A stretch of 64,000 nucleotides of DNA from Anaerotignum sp. (GCF_030625865.1 NZ_DAOUQB010000001.1:124001-188000); one strand, 5' to 3'; shown: positions 1 to 9,279, counted from the first letter of the stretch. The notes: generated by a model not told the origin, from the sequence alone. Numbers and translations: made by a program.

Positions 1-2
1 GC

Positions 3-803
3 GATGAGCAACTTGTTATTATTACAACCGGCAGTCAAGGGGAAGCCATGTCTGCTCTTTCCAGAATCGCAATGAACGAGCATAAGCAGGTGAGCATTAA
101 GCCTGAGGATAAAATTATCATTAGCGCATCTGCAATTCCCGGTAATGAGAAGAATGTAATTCGTGTTGTAAATGAGCTGCTGAAAAAGGGTGCAAATGTT
201 ATTTATGGGGATATGGAGGAAATTCATGTTTCCGGGCATGCAAGACAAGAGGAGCTCAAGCTGATGCTTGCATTGACAAAGCCAAAGTTTTTTATGCCTG
301 TGCATGGTGAGTTTATGCATCTTGCCAGCCACAGAGATTTGGCCATTTCCATGGGAATAGAGAAAAAAAATATTTTTGTTATGAAGTTAGGCGAGGTGCT
401 GGAAGTATCACGAAACGAGGCGAAGGTCAATGGAACTGTACCTGCGGGACAGGTTATGGTAGACGGCCTTGGCGTTGGTGACGTGGGCAATATTGTCCTG
501 CGAGATAGAAAGCATTTATCCCAGGATGGTCTGATGGTGGTTGTTGTTACCATGGACCGGGAAAATGGTAATATTGTTGCCGGACCTGATATTATTTCCA
601 GAGGTTTTGTATACGTTCGTGTTGCAGAAGACCTTATGGATGAAGCAAAAAAAGTGGTAATGGAAGCTTTGCTAAAATGCGAAGAAAAAAATATTACCAG
701 CTGGAATTATATTAAGGGTATCATTAAAGATACGCTGAAAAACTTCCTTTGGCAAAAAACCAAAAGAAGCCCTATGATTCTACCTATCATTATGGAAGTA
801 TAA
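3..803 (+). CDS. rnj: Ribonuclease J, C-terminal part (5' end outside window)
   Basis: The reading frame is open from the first bases, so the gene is cut by the window edge; about 266 codons are visible. RNase J is a metallo-beta-lactamase/beta-CASP ribonuclease with 5'-3' exonuclease and endonuclease activity in mRNA decay and rRNA maturation. Visible parts are the end of the beta-CASP region (ITTGSQGE, SASAIPGNE), the late metal-ligand segment PVHGEF, the linker GLGVGDVGN and the C-terminal domain ending in KTKRSPMILPIIMEV, the typical RNase J tail. The Met at base 48 is internal and not the start. A strong terminator follows directly. Confidence 0.95.
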   Translation, partial: DEQLVIITTGSQGEAMSALSRIAMNEHKQVSIKPEDKIIISASAIPGNEKNVIRVVNELLKKGANVIYGDMEEIHVSGHARQEELKLMLALTKPKFFMPVHGEFMHLASHRDLAISMGIEKKNIFVMKLGEVLEVSRNEAKVNGTVPAGQVMVDGLGVGDVGNIVLRDRKHLSQDGLMVVVVTMDRENGNIVAGPDIISRGFVYVRVAEDLMDEAKKVVMEALLKCEEKNITSWNYIKGIIKDTLKNFLWQKTKRSPMILPIIMEV

Positions 804-808
804 AAGGA

Positions 809-858
809 AAAACCCCGAGGATACTGATAGAATCAGCATTTTTCGGGGTTTGTTTTTT
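809..858 (+). terminator. Terminator after RNase J
   Basis: The arms AAAACCCCGA and TCGGGGTTT enclose an A/T-rich loop and are followed by a run of T. It starts a few bases after the RNase J stop. Confidence 0.9.
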
Positions 859-924
859 GTTGGCGTACCGTGGAAAATACGAAATAATTTTAACAATTGG
901 TTTGAATGTTTTTTTGCTGTTTTA

Positions 925-933
925 TGATATAAT
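925..933 (+). promoter_or_regulatory. Possible extended -10 promoter for the RNase HII gene
   Basis: TGATATAAT is an extended -10 (TGnTATAAT) 24 bases before the ATG. The nearest -35-like hexamer, TTGAAT at 902, is too far away at 20 bp, so the call rests on the -10. Confidence 0.45.
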
Positions 934-957
934 TATTTAAGGAAAGGCGGGAAAAAC

Positions 958-2079
958 ATGCAGTCAATTAAACAAATCAAAGATTATTTACAACATTGCC
1001 CTATGGAACAGCTGAATCAAGGGATTGAGAAGTTTGCCTTGGATGAGCGAAAAGGGGTGCAAAGTGCTATTGCATCGGCAATGAAACGAAAGGATGCTTA
1101 CGAGAAAGAACAGATCCGTCTGGAAGGACTGCTGGAATATGAGAAATCCTGTTATGAACAGGGGTACGATTTGATTGCAGGGGTGGACGAGGTTGGTCGA
1201 GGCCCATTGGCGGGACCCGTTGTTGCTGCAGCAGTTATACTCCCCAAAAATTGTAAAATAGAGGGCGTAGATGATTCCAAAAAGCTTTCGGCAAAGAAAC
1301 GGGAAAGTCTTTATGAAGAAATATTGGAAAAAGCCATTTCCTATGGAATTGGCGTGATTTCATGGGAAAGAATAGATGAGATTAATATTTTGCAGGCGAC
1401 CTATGAGGCCATGCGTCAGGCAATTGCTGATTTGAATCCTGTACCTAGATTTATTTTGGCGGATGCAGTGACCATTCCTGGAATTTCTATCCCCCAAAAG
1501 GGCATTATAAAAGGAGATGCTAAGAGTCTTTCCATTGGTGCGGCAAGTATTGTAGCAAAGGTGTATCGGGACAGGCTGATGGAGACCTATGACGAATTAT
1601 ATCCTGCATATGCTTTCGCTTCAAACAAAGGCTATGGCTCGGCGCAACATATTGCGGGGATTCGTGTTCACGGAATCTGCCCCATTCATCGTAAAAGTTT
1701 TATAAAAAATTTTTTGAATCCAGAAGATAATCAAACAAAAGGTATTTATGGTGAGGAGCTGGCGGTAAAAGAGATGCGTCGCTTGGGCTATGAAATTTTG
1801 GAAAGAAATTATCGTAGTCTGGGAGGAGAAATAGATATTATTGCAAAAAAGGATACATACATCATCTTTACTGAAGTAAAATATAGGGCAGGGCGAAAAA
1901 AAGGGGAGCCGGCAGAAGCGGTAGACAAACGTAAGCAGGAGCATATTATCCGTACTGCGAAAGCTTATATTGCTGAAAACGGTCTCGATTGTGATTTTCG
2001 TTTTGATGTTGCGGAGGTTTTGGAGGAGAATGGAAAAACGTATTTTCGTTATACGGAGAATGCGTTTTGGTTAACATAA
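958..2079 (+). CDS. rnhB: Ribonuclease HII fused to a YraN (UPF0102) nuclease-like domain
   Basis: This 373-residue protein joins two families usually encoded by neighbouring genes. Residues about 70-255 are RNase HII, which removes ribonucleotides from DNA: DEVGRG at 77-82 carries the first two catalytic acids, DDSKKLS follows at 105-111, ADAV at 168-171 and GAASIVAKVYRDR near 195. Residues about 262-373 are a YraN domain with GEELAVKEMRRLGYEILERN, GGEIDII at 289-295 and FTEVKYR at 304-310, a PD-(D/E)xK-like core. A roughly 60-residue helical N-terminal extension precedes RNase HII. The ATG has an AGGAAAGGCGGG ribosome site. The frame runs through the junction without a stop. pgeF starts 10 bp downstream. 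Confidence 0.95.
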   Translation: MQSIKQIKDYLQHCPMEQLNQGIEKFALDERKGVQSAIASAMKRKDAYEKEQIRLEGLLEYEKSCYEQGYDLIAGVDEVGRGPLAGPVVAAAVILPKNCKIEGVDDSKKLSAKKRESLYEEILEKAISYGIGVISWERIDEINILQATYEAMRQAIADLNPVPRFILADAVTIPGISIPQKGIIKGDAKSLSIGAASIVAKVYRDRLMETYDELYPAYAFASNKGYGSAQHIAGIRVHGICPIHRKSFIKNFLNPEDNQTKGIYGEELAVKEMRRLGYEILERNYRSLGGEIDIIAKKDTYIIFTEVKYRAGRKKGEPAEAVDKRKQEHIIRTAKAYIAENGLDCDFRFDVAEVLEENGKTYFRYTENAFWLT

Positions 2080-2089
2080 GGAGTGGATT

Positions 2090-2899
2090 ATGAGGATTGA
2101 GAAAATTGGAGAAGTAGAAGTAATTGTTTTTGACAATTTAGCCAAAACGGATATGGTGAAGCATTGTTTTACAACACGTTACGGCGGTGTAAGCCAGGGT
2201 TACTACAGTAGTATGAATATGGGATTAACCAGAGGTGAAGACCAAACTTTGGTTTTGAAAAATTATGAGATATTAGGGGATGCCATAGGTTTTTCCAAAA
2301 AAAATTATGTGACATCCCAGCAGACTCATACTACAAATGTGCGGCGGATTACGGCGGAAGACAAGGGAAAAGGTGTGTTGCGAGAACGAGGATATTCCGA
2401 CGTGGATGGACTGATTACCAATGAATCCGACATTCCTCTTGTTATTTTTGGTGCAGACTGTGTGCCTGTTTTTTTGTTGGACACTGAAAAAAGAGCCATT
2501 GGTATGGCGCATTGCGGCTGGATGGGCACCGGCAACCGCATGGCGGAACATACCTTAAAGGCTATGATAGATGCTTTCGGAACAGACCCGAAAGATGTAG
2601 TTGCGGCAATTGGCCCTTCCATTGGAAAATGTTGTTTTCAGGTAGATGAACCGGTAGTATCGCTGTTTCGGAAAAATCTCGATTTTGCTGAGGAAATTAT
2701 TTTTGACGACCCAGAGGAAGGGGGGAAATACCGCATCGATCTTTGGGAAACAAACCGTCAGTTATTAGCAGATATGGGTGTGGAAAACATCGAAATTGCA
2801 GGTCTTTGTACCATGTGCGATACGGAGCGTTTTTATTCTCACAGAAAAATGAGGGAGAATAGAGGCGTTATGGCGGGCATTATGGAGTTAAAAGGCTGA
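2090..2899 (+). CDS. pgeF: Peptidoglycan editing factor PgeF (YfiH/laccase-domain family)
   Basis: Purine-nucleoside phosphorylase/laccase-fold protein of 269 residues. In other bacteria PgeF prevents misincorporation of amino acids at position 2 of the peptidoglycan peptide, and purified members act on nucleosides. Family motifs are visible: TTRYGGVSQG near residue 28, TSQQTHTTNV near 76, the metal-site segment GADCVPVFLLD, HCGWMGT near 142, GPSIGKCCFQV and the C-terminal LCTMCDTERFYSHR. It lies 10 bp after rnhB and is probably cotranscribed. The substrate in this organism is unproven. Confidence 0.9.
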   Translation: MRIEKIGEVEVIVFDNLAKTDMVKHCFTTRYGGVSQGYYSSMNMGLTRGEDQTLVLKNYEILGDAIGFSKKNYVTSQQTHTTNVRRITAEDKGKGVLRERGYSDVDGLITNESDIPLVIFGADCVPVFLLDTEKRAIGMAHCGWMGTGNRMAEHTLKAMIDAFGTDPKDVVAAIGPSIGKCCFQVDEPVVSLFRKNLDFAEEIIFDDPEEGGKYRIDLWETNRQLLADMGVENIEIAGLCTMCDTERFYSHRKMRENRGVMAGIMELKG

Positions 2900-2916
2900 A
2901 AACAGGGTATGTGCTA

Positions 2917-2946
2917 TTGTATTTGGAAAGAATACTGTGGTATAAT
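2917..2946 (+). promoter_or_regulatory. Sigma-A-type promoter for der-plsY-gpsA
   Basis: TTGTAT at 2917-2922, an 18-bp spacer and TATAAT at 2941-2946 lie about 90 bp before der. Confidence 0.6.
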
Positions 2947-3034
2947 CCTATATGGTTTTCGTGGCTAAATTTACCTAATTAATATGGAAAACACAAATGA
3001 ATTGTAAAATAGAGAGAAGTATGGAGGAAAAAAT

Positions 3035-4360
3035 ATGAGCAGACCAATCGTAGCAGTGGTTGGCCGTCCCAATGTAGGAAAATCTACATTATTTAACCGT
3101 CTGGCAGGGGAGAGAATCTCCATTGTTCAGGATACACCTGGGGTTACCCGTGATCGTATCTATGCGGATGTGGAATGGCTGAATCATAAATTTACTTTGA
3201 TAGACACCGGTGGTATGGAAATCGGTTCTGAAGAAATCATTCAAAAGCAGATTTTACAGCAGGCGGAAATTGCCATTGAAACTGCTGATGTAATTATTTT
3301 TGTTACCGATGTTAAAACAGGGGTGACTGATGATGACCGTCAGGTGGCAAATATGCTGCGTCGTACAAAGAAACCTGTGGTTCTGGCGGTGAATAAGGTA
3401 GACAGCACAAAGCGGGACAGCTTAGACATTTATGAATTTTACGAACTGGGTATTGGAGATCCAGTGCCGGTTTCCGCCGGACAGGCATTAGGTCTTGGCG
3501 ATATGTTGGATCAGGTAGTTGAAAACTTCCCTGATGGTTCGGAAGCAGGAGAAGATGATGATGCTATCCGTGTTGCAATCATTGGGAAGCCAAATGTTGG
3601 TAAGTCCTCCTTGATTAACAAAATTCTTGGGGAGGATCGCTTAATTGTCAGCAATATCCCCGGTACAACAAGAGATGCCATTGATACACCCATTACTGTA
3701 GACGGAAAAAAATATATTTTTATTGACACGGCAGGAATGCGCCGTAAAAGCAAAATCAAAGAAGAAATCGAGCGTTTTAGTATTATCCGTGCAGTTGCTG
3801 CGGTGGAACGCTGTGATGTAGCGATTTTGGTGATTGATGCTAACGAAGGCATTACCGATCAGGATACTAAAATTGCGGGGATTGCCCATGAAAGAGGAAA
3901 AGCAGCCATTGTAGCTGTGAATAAATGGGACTCCATTGATAAAGACGATAAGACCATGAACCGTTACTTAAAGGACATCGGAAATGAATTGGCCTATATG
4001 GCTTATGCACCTAAAGTATTTATATCTGCCTTTACGGGACAGAGAATAACCCGTATGCTGGAGTTGATCGAGACGGTACACGAAAACCATGCTCTGCGTA
4101 TTAGTACCGGTGTGCTGAACGAAGTATTGATTGAGGCCATGGCAATGCAACAGCCTCCTGCGGACAAAGGAAGACAGCTGAAGCTGTATTATATGACTCA
4201 GGTTTCTGTAAAACCGCCAACTTTTGTAATTTTTGTTAATGAAAGAGAATTATTCCATTTCTCCTATCGTAGATATATTGAAAATCAGTTAAGAGAAGCC
4301 TTCGGGTTTGTTGGTACACCTATTCATTTTATCGTAAGGGAAAAAGGGGAAAAGGATTGA
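3035..4360 (+). CDS. der: Ribosome-assembly GTPase Der (EngA)
   Basis: Essential GTPase with two tandem G domains that acts in 50S subunit maturation. The first P-loop GRPNVGKS is at residues 10-17 with DTPGVTRDR and NKVDS; the second, GKPNVGKS, is at about 183-190 with [12 protein letters not shown] and NKWDS. The C-terminal KH-like domain includes [21 protein letters not shown]. The length of 441 residues is typical. A ggagg site precedes the ATG. It begins a tight run with plsY (1 bp apart) and gpsA, an order common in Firmicutes; spoIVA, often next in that order, is absent here. Confidence 0.97.
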   Translation: MSRPIVAVVGRPNVGKSTLFNRLAGERISIVQDTPGVTRDRIYADVEWLNHKFTLIDTGGMEIGSEEIIQKQILQQAEIAIETADVIIFVTDVKTGVTDDDRQVANMLRRTKKPVVLAVNKVDSTKRDSLDIYEFYELGIGDPVPVSAGQALGLGDMLDQVVENFPDGSEAGEDDDAIRVAIIGKPNVGKSSLINKILGEDRLIVSNIPGTTRDAIDTPITVDGKKYIFIDTAGMRRKSKIKEEIERFSIIRAVAAVERCDVAILVIDANEGITDQDTKIAGIAHERGKAAIVAVNKWDSIDKDDKTMNRYLKDIGNELAYMAYAPKVFISAFTGQRITRMLELIETVHENHALRISTGVLNEVLIEAMAMQQPPADKGRQLKLYYMTQVSVKPPTFVIFVNERELFHFSYRRYIENQLREAFGFVGTPIHFIVREKGEKD

Positions 4361-4361
4361 T

Positions 4362-4976
4362 ATGTATAGACTCATTAGTTTGCTAATCGGGTATTTTATT
4401 GGCTGTATCTCTATGGGCTTTATTGTTGGAAAGCTGACAAAAACAGATTTGCGCCAAAAAGGAAGCGGAAATTTAGGAACAACCAATGCCCTTCGTGTTT
4501 TAGGTTTTCGGGCTGGTTTGGCAACATTTCTTGGGGATATTTTAAAGGGTGTTGTGGCATTCTTTCTTTGCAGAGCCATATTTTCGGATTTTGGTTTCAT
4601 GGCAGGCGTTTATGCGGGGGTCGGTACCATTTTAGGGCATGACTTTCCCTTTTATTTGAAATTCAAAGGTGGAAAGGGAATTGCATCCACCATTGGTTTT
4701 GTTCTTTCTTTAGCTTTTGTATTTTCACCTTTTTTTGCAGTCGTTACCATAGGGGTGGGAATTTTGGGCGTTTTGTTTTCTCGTTTTATTTCTGTTGGTT
4801 CTATTTTATTTTCCATTTCCATTCCCATCAGTGCATTCTTTTTGGGAATGCCCATAGAGGGAGTTGGACTTTTTACCGCTTTGGCTATTTTAGCCATATG
4901 GCGCCATAGAGAAAATATAAAACGTTTGAAGTCTGGCACAGAAAATAAATTTACACTGCATAAAAGTGTGCAGTAG
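4362..4976 (+). CDS. plsY: Glycerol-3-phosphate acyltransferase PlsY
   Basis: Integral membrane enzyme of 204 residues that transfers an acyl group from acyl-phosphate to glycerol-3-phosphate, the first step of phospholipid synthesis. The PlsY signatures are present: GSGNLGTTNALRVLG near residue 35, GHDFPFYLKFKGGKG near 90-103 and a C-terminal IWRHRENIKRLKSGTE. Several hydrophobic segments fit the multi-spanning topology. It starts one base after der stops and precedes gpsA, which makes its substrate, so these genes supply phospholipid synthesis together. Confidence 0.95.
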   Translation: MYRLISLLIGYFIGCISMGFIVGKLTKTDLRQKGSGNLGTTNALRVLGFRAGLATFLGDILKGVVAFFLCRAIFSDFGFMAGVYAGVGTILGHDFPFYLKFKGGKGIASTIGFVLSLAFVFSPFFAVVTIGVGILGVLFSRFISVGSILFSISIPISAFFLGMPIEGVGLFTALAILAIWRHRENIKRLKSGTENKFTLHKSVQ

Positions 4977-4999
4977 GAGTATATTGGAGGTGGGCAACA

Positions 5000-5989
5000 T
5001 TGAAAAAAGTTACGGTAATTGGTTCAGGCAGTTGGGGTACCGCTTTAGCCGTTATGCTTCAAAAGCACGGACATGATGTTGTGATTTGGTCCAGAAGGCA
5101 GGATGCAGTAGATGAAATGCAAAGGGACAGGGAAAATAAAAAATACTTGCCCGGCATTACACTTCCTGAGGGATTGAAATTTACAACAGACCGTGAGCAG
5201 GCAGTGAAGGATGCAGAAATTATTATACTGTCTGTACCATCAAAGGCTGTACGTCAAACGGCAATGGATTTTGCGCCGTATTTTACCAAAAATCAGGTTT
5301 TGGTAAACGTTGCCAAGGGCCTTGAGGAGAGCAGTTTAAAGCGTCTTTCACAGGTGATTCAGGAGTGTATTCCCCAATGTGAGGTATGCATTTTATCCGG
5401 CCCCAGCCATGCTGAGGAGGTAGCCAGGGATATTCCCACTACCTGCTTAATCGCTTCCGAAAATGAGGAAACGGCGAAAATGGTACAAGGGGAGTTTATG
5501 AACCCAAGATTTCGCCTCTATACCAATACGGATGTGATTGGAGTAGAAATGGGTGCTGCACTTAAAAATGTTATGGCTCTTGCGGCAGGGGCTTCGGATG
5601 GACTGGGCTTTGGGGATAATACAAAAGCCGCAATTATGACCCGTGGTATTGCGGAAATGCGGCGCCTTGGGGTAGAAATGGGCGGAAAAACAGAAACCTT
5701 TGCAGGGCTTTCGGGTATTGGTGATTTGATTGTAACCTGTACAAGTATGTACTCCAGAAACCGCAGAGCCGGAATTTTATTAGGTCAGGGAAAAAGCCTG
5801 GCAGAGACATTGGATGAGGTTAAAATGGTTGTTGAAGGGGTAAATACTGTTCAGGCGGCGTATAAGCTGGCGCAGGAGCATCATGTGGAAATGCCAATTA
5901 CCAATGCTATTTATGAGGTGCTGTTTCAAGGCAAAAACACGAAACAGGCTGTGCTGGATTTAATGAGCAGAGACGGTAAGGCTGAATAG
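5000..5989 (+). CDS. gpsA: NAD(P)H-dependent glycerol-3-phosphate dehydrogenase
   Basis: Reduces dihydroxyacetone phosphate to sn-glycerol-3-phosphate in the cytoplasm, supplying PlsY. The N-terminal Rossmann motif is GSGSWGTALA at residues 8-17. LSGPSHAEEVA near 133, the catalytic Lys segment GAALKNVMALAAG near 190, NTKAAIMTRG and the binding motif GLSGIGDLIVTC follow. The 329-residue length is normal. The start is TTG, supported by a GGAGGTGG site a few bases upstream; no ATG fits. A terminator follows. Confidence 0.96.
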   Translation: MKKVTVIGSGSWGTALAVMLQKHGHDVVIWSRRQDAVDEMQRDRENKKYLPGITLPEGLKFTTDREQAVKDAEIIILSVPSKAVRQTAMDFAPYFTKNQVLVNVAKGLEESSLKRLSQVIQECIPQCEVCILSGPSHAEEVARDIPTTCLIASENEETAKMVQGEFMNPRFRLYTNTDVIGVEMGAALKNVMALAAGASDGLGFGDNTKAAIMTRGIAEMRRLGVEMGGKTETFAGLSGIGDLIVTCTSMYSRNRRAGILLGQGKSLAETLDEVKMVVEGVNTVQAAYKLAQEHHVEMPITNAIYEVLFQGKNTKQAVLDLMSRDGKAE

Positions 5990-5994
5990 AGATA

Positions 5995-6035
5995 AAAATG
6001 CTCCGATTTTTATAAGTTGGGGCATTTATTTTTTT
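5995..6035 (+). terminator. Terminator after gpsA
   Basis: AAATGCTCC pairs with GGGGCATTT across a 13-base loop and is followed by TATTTTTTT. Confidence 0.8.
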
Positions 6036-6254
6036 ACAAATTATTGTTTTATTTGGAAATAAATATAAAAGAATTGCATATAGATTACTTTGTTTTTTAT
6101 CTTCTGGGCGGGATGATTTTATGCGCAAATCATTTCAAAATATAATTTTATTATTCCATGAAAGGATTAGGTATATTTTCTTTTCTTTTACAAATAATAC
6201 AAGCACAAGAGAAATCAAGTGAAACAACCTTATTTGTAAATGGAGGAATTTTCT

Positions 6255-6800
6255 ATGAAAGCGACGGGAATCGTAAGAAGAATAGATGACTTAGGAAGGG
6301 TGGTTATCCCCAAGGAGATCCGCCGCACATTGCGGATCAGAGAAGGAGATCCATTGGAGATCTTCACAGATAGAGAAGGCGAAATTATTTTAAAGAAGTA
6401 CTCTCCCATTGGTGAGATGGGAACATTTGCGAAGGAATATGCAGAGAGCTTGGCACAAACTGCCGGACATGTAACCTGTATTGTGGATAAGGATCAGATT
6501 ATTGCCGTTTCCGGTGGCTCCAAGAGGGAATTATTTGAAAAGCATATCAGTCAAGAAATGGAAAAATGTATTAACCGCAGAACAACATTGATTGCGGATA
6601 AAAATGACAGCAACTTTGTACCGATTCTGGACGATGACAGTATGGAAGGGTATAATCACCAACTGATTACACCTATCATCGCCGAGGGTGATGCTATGGG
6701 CGCAATTGTTTTCCTCTCAAAAGACAAAAAGATGGGCGAGGTAGAGGGCAAATTAGCCCAAACGGCAGCCGGCTTTTTGGGCAGACAAATGGAACAGTAA
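6255..6800 (+). CDS. spoVT: Stage V sporulation protein T (SpoVT), AbrB-type regulator
   Basis: Forespore transcription factor that modulates sigma-G-dependent genes. Residues 1-50 are the AbrB swapped-hairpin DNA-binding domain (MKATGIVRRIDDLGRVV, then IPKEIRRTLRIREGDPLEIF). Residues about 55-180 form a GAF-like domain. The length is 181 residues. The start was set at ATG 6255: an upstream in-frame ATG at 6240 overlaps the GGAGG ribosome site at 6242-6246, which is correctly spaced for 6255, and homologues begin MKATG. The gene stands alone between terminators. No confident forespore promoter was recognised upstream. Confidence 0.95.
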   Translation: MKATGIVRRIDDLGRVVIPKEIRRTLRIREGDPLEIFTDREGEIILKKYSPIGEMGTFAKEYAESLAQTAGHVTCIVDKDQIIAVSGGSKRELFEKHISQEMEKCINRRTTLIADKNDSNFVPILDDDSMEGYNHQLITPIIAEGDAMGAIVFLSKDKKMGEVEGKLAQTAAGFLGRQMEQ

Positions 6801-6873
6801 TCGCCCATGTTATTGCTTGTTTTGAAGGAATACAGAAGAAATTTCGTTACACTTCAAGTTGATTTTAGAAACA

Positions 6874-6916
6874 ATAAAAACGGTATTCGTAAATTGGTGC
6901 GGATACCGTTTTTATT
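6874..6916 (+). terminator. Terminator after spoVT
   Basis: AAAAACGGTATTCG pairs with CGGATACCGTTTTT with few mismatches and ends in a T-rich tract. Confidence 0.85.
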
Positions 6917-7000
6917 TGAATAAAAATGTCTTAAGGCTTCTGGAATGGTAAAGATGAGATAGCATCATGGAAGAGATTTTTTTGAGGGAATTGTCTTTTG

Positions 7001-7029
7001 TTGTAAGAATGGTAAAAGTATGGTACGCT
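7001..7029 (+). promoter_or_regulatory. Sigma-A-type promoter for the lipid kinase gene
   Basis: TTGTAA, a 17-bp spacer and TACGCT lie 33 bp before the ATG. The spacing is good and the -10 moderate. Confidence 0.5.
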
Positions 7030-7061
7030 AAAATAAGTTTATTTTAAAGGGGATACAAAAG

Positions 7062-8009
7062 ATGAAGCATTATTTTATCATAAATCCTAAAGCGGGTCAC
7101 GGCAAAGGGCGGAACATGATACCAAAGATACAAAAAGCATTAGATGGTCGGGGGATTTCATATTGTATTCATATGACACGTTGTCAGGGAGATGCTGAGG
7201 TGTTTATAAGAGAAAAGGCGCAGGACGGCAGAACAGCCAGATTTTATGTATGTGGCGGCGATGGAACACTACATGAGGCCATGAACGGAGCGTATGGATT
7301 TACCAATGTTTCTGTGGGGTTGATCCCTACAGGAACAGGAAATGATTTTGTGAAAAATTTCGCTCCTAAAGATGCTTTTTTTAATATTGAAGCCCAGATG
7401 AATGGGACGGAAATACCCATAGATCTCATCCGAGTGAATGATAAGCTGGCAGTAAATATGATTAATATCGGGTTCGATTGTGAGGTGGCAGCGGAGGCAA
7501 CGAAACTAAAAAGGTATCCCTTAGTAAGAGGGTCTTTGGCATATTGGATGGGGCTATGTAAGCGTTTTTGTGGCCCTATGGGCAATGAAATGGAAATTTC
7601 CCATGGAGATGATGTGATTTTTTCTGGCGAGTTTTTACTCTGTACCATTGCAAATGGAAGTTTTTGCGGTGGAGCTTTTCGATCGTCGCCCTATGCAAAA
7701 ATTGATGATGGGCTTATGGATTTTGGGGGGATTAGAAAATTTACACGATTGAAATTATTAAAAATGCTTCCCAGCTATCAAAATGGTACATATTTGAAAA
7801 AAATGGAACGGGATAAAGGGGTGTACTATAAACAGTGTGAGAATTTATCAATGCGCACAAGAACCCCTTTATTTGCCAGTGTGGATGGGGAGATTATCTC
7901 CTTTACCCATTTGGATATGAAAATTGAGAAAAGGGCGGCAAAGTTTATAATGCCAAAGGGAACAATAAAAATTGAAAAACCAACGACTGACAAGAAAGAA
8001 TTTATTTAG
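7062..8009 (+). CDS. Diacylglycerol kinase-family lipid kinase (DagK/YegS-like)
   Basis: Soluble lipid kinase of 315 residues that phosphorylates diacylglycerol or a related lipid. The catalytic-domain motifs are FIINPKAGHGKG near residue 5, VCGGDGTLHEAMNG near 63-76 (the GGDGT nucleotide loop) and LIPTGTGNDFVKNF near 87. The C-terminal domain contains INIGFDCEVAAE and SVDGEII. The exact substrate cannot be read from sequence; recycling of diacylglycerol from polymer synthesis is plausible given the LtaS-like gene at 20.7 kb. The ribosome site is AAGGGG. Confidence 0.9.
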   Translation: MKHYFIINPKAGHGKGRNMIPKIQKALDGRGISYCIHMTRCQGDAEVFIREKAQDGRTARFYVCGGDGTLHEAMNGAYGFTNVSVGLIPTGTGNDFVKNFAPKDAFFNIEAQMNGTEIPIDLIRVNDKLAVNMINIGFDCEVAAEATKLKRYPLVRGSLAYWMGLCKRFCGPMGNEMEISHGDDVIFSGEFLLCTIANGSFCGGAFRSSPYAKIDDGLMDFGGIRKFTRLKLLKMLPSYQNGTYLKKMERDKGVYYKQCENLSMRTRTPLFASVDGEIISFTHLDMKIEKRAAKFIMPKGTIKIEKPTTDKKEFI

Positions 8010-8037
8010 TATTTGGGTTAGGAAAGGTGGTTTTATT

Positions 8038-8253
8038 ATGGATTTGGTAATTGGTGGAACATATGAACACTATAAAGGAAAAAAATATTGTGTTGTTGGG
8101 ATAGCAAAGCATTCGGAAACTCTGGAGGAAATGGTTGTATATCGCCAACTTTATGGAGAGCATGGTCTTTGGGTACGGCCAAAGGAAATGTTTTTGGAAA
8201 ATGTAAAGGTGGAGGGGAATTTGATCCCTCGCTTTCGATTGCTTCAGGAATAA
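8038..8253 (+). CDS. DUF1653 domain protein
   Basis: A 71-residue protein that is almost entirely a DUF1653 domain: GGTYEHYKGKKYCVVGIAKHSE, then the acidic/aromatic part MVVYRQLYGEHGLWVRPKEMF. The family has no established function. The ATG at 8038 follows a GGAAAGGTGG site; an upstream in-frame ATG lies inside the lipid kinase gene and has no ribosome site. It starts 28 bp after the lipid kinase and shares a terminator with the convergent CPBP gene. Confidence 0.88.
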   Translation: MDLVIGGTYEHYKGKKYCVVGIAKHSETLEEMVVYRQLYGEHGLWVRPKEMFLENVKVEGNLIPRFRLLQE

Positions 8254-8282
8254 AAAAGTTTTTAATAAAATGAATTTAAAGG

Positions 8283-8322
8283 AAAAAGGCACGATCCCTT
8301 TCTTGGAACGTGCCAAAATATT
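8283..8322. terminator. Shared terminator between convergent genes
   Basis: GGCACG and CGTGCC form a stem flanked by A-rich sequence on the left and T-rich on the right, so it can stop transcription from either side. Confidence 0.75.
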
Positions 8323-9210
8323 TTAGAATAAGTAACTGAGATATGGAATGATCCCAAAAATAATAAACAGACCAAATACGCAAAAAATAGGGAGAGAAAG
8401 AAAATGCTCTGTGGTTCCGTTTTTTAATGTATAAGGATTGGACGCAGGGTTTATTTTTAAAAATGCGAAGAGGATTAAACCCAATAACGGCAGAGATAAA
8501 AAGGCGGATATCCCGGTATAAAACAAAATTGTGGTGTTTCCCGGCATTTCCATGGCAGCAACATCCTGAGATACAGGAAGAAACATACTTATGACATTCG
8601 TTGCATTAATAATAAAATGCGGGATAATAGAAGCCCATATGGAACCTGTTCTTTCTACTAAAAAACAAAAAAATAATCCGGCAAAAAAAGCATAGGGAAA
8701 TTGCTGAGGGTTCATGTGCAAAAGCCCGAACAAAAGGGCGGTGCAGAAAATTGCCTTCCATGTGCCCAAGCGGCGATAGCCTGATAAAAACACACCACGT
8801 AAAGAAAGTTCTTCCAAGAATGCCGGTAAAATTGCCATGGAAATTAATGTACTGACAAAGCTTGCACCCTCCAGTGTTTCAGCATATTCCAGAGCCACGT
8901 TTGGGAAAAACATAGACGTGAAAAATGAAAGAAAACGCATGAGGGGTTGTATGACAAATCCAAAAACAATAATCAGCAATAAATTTTTCCATCCCAAAGG
9001 GTAAAGACGAAAAACTTCCTTGGGATTTTTTTTGGTACAGATAAAGTATCCGATGATGGGAATTGCAAAATACACAATTTGCACGATGCTGGAAAACCAG
9101 ACATAAGGTATCGCTTGCATAACGGGGACAAAATATAAAAGCTGCCCGCTGACAAGAAAAAATACAAAAAAGATTAATGCAAAAAGATTTGTTTGTTTGG
9201 TTTGATTCAT
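8323..9210 (-). CDS. CPBP-family intramembrane metalloprotease
   Basis: A 295-residue membrane protein with about eight hydrophobic segments and the CPBP (Abi/CAAX protease-like) motifs: EELSLRGVFLSGYRR around residue 133, with the EExxxR catalytic pair, and FGLLHMNPQQFPYAF near 161 with the conserved His. Members process prenylated or other membrane proteins, and some confer bacteriocin immunity. The substrate here is unknown. The ribosome site is GGAGG before the ATG. It is separated from the upstream minus-strand gene by a terminator. Confidence 0.88.
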   Translation of the reverse strand: MNQTKQTNLFALIFFVFFLVSGQLLYFVPVMQAIPYVWFSSIVQIVYFAIPIIGYFICTKKNPKEVFRLYPLGWKNLLLIIVFGFVIQPLMRFLSFFTSMFFPNVALEYAETLEGASFVSTLISMAILPAFLEELSLRGVFLSGYRRLGTWKAIFCTALLFGLLHMNPQQFPYAFFAGLFFCFLVERTGSIWASIIPHFIINATNVISMFLPVSQDVAAMEMPGNTTILFYTGISAFLSLPLLGLILFAFLKINPASNPYTLKNGTTEHFLSLPIFCVFGLFIIFGIIPYLSYLF

Positions 9211-9228
9211 TTTTTTCCTCCAAAAAAT

Positions 9229-9265
9229 TGAAAGAACAGTGTCTTTTGGTCAGACTGTTCTTTCT
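9229..9265 (-). terminator. Terminator after the AI-2E-family gene
   Basis: AAAGAACAGT and ACTGTTCTTT form a 10-bp stem with a 13-base loop. Read on the minus strand it is followed by CAATTTTTT. Confidence 0.85.
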
Positions 9266-9279
9266 GTTTATAATTTAGC

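Noticed and set aside
749-940. A 63-codon frame after RNase J
   Set aside because: It overlaps the RNase J end, runs through a strong terminator and has no ribosome site.
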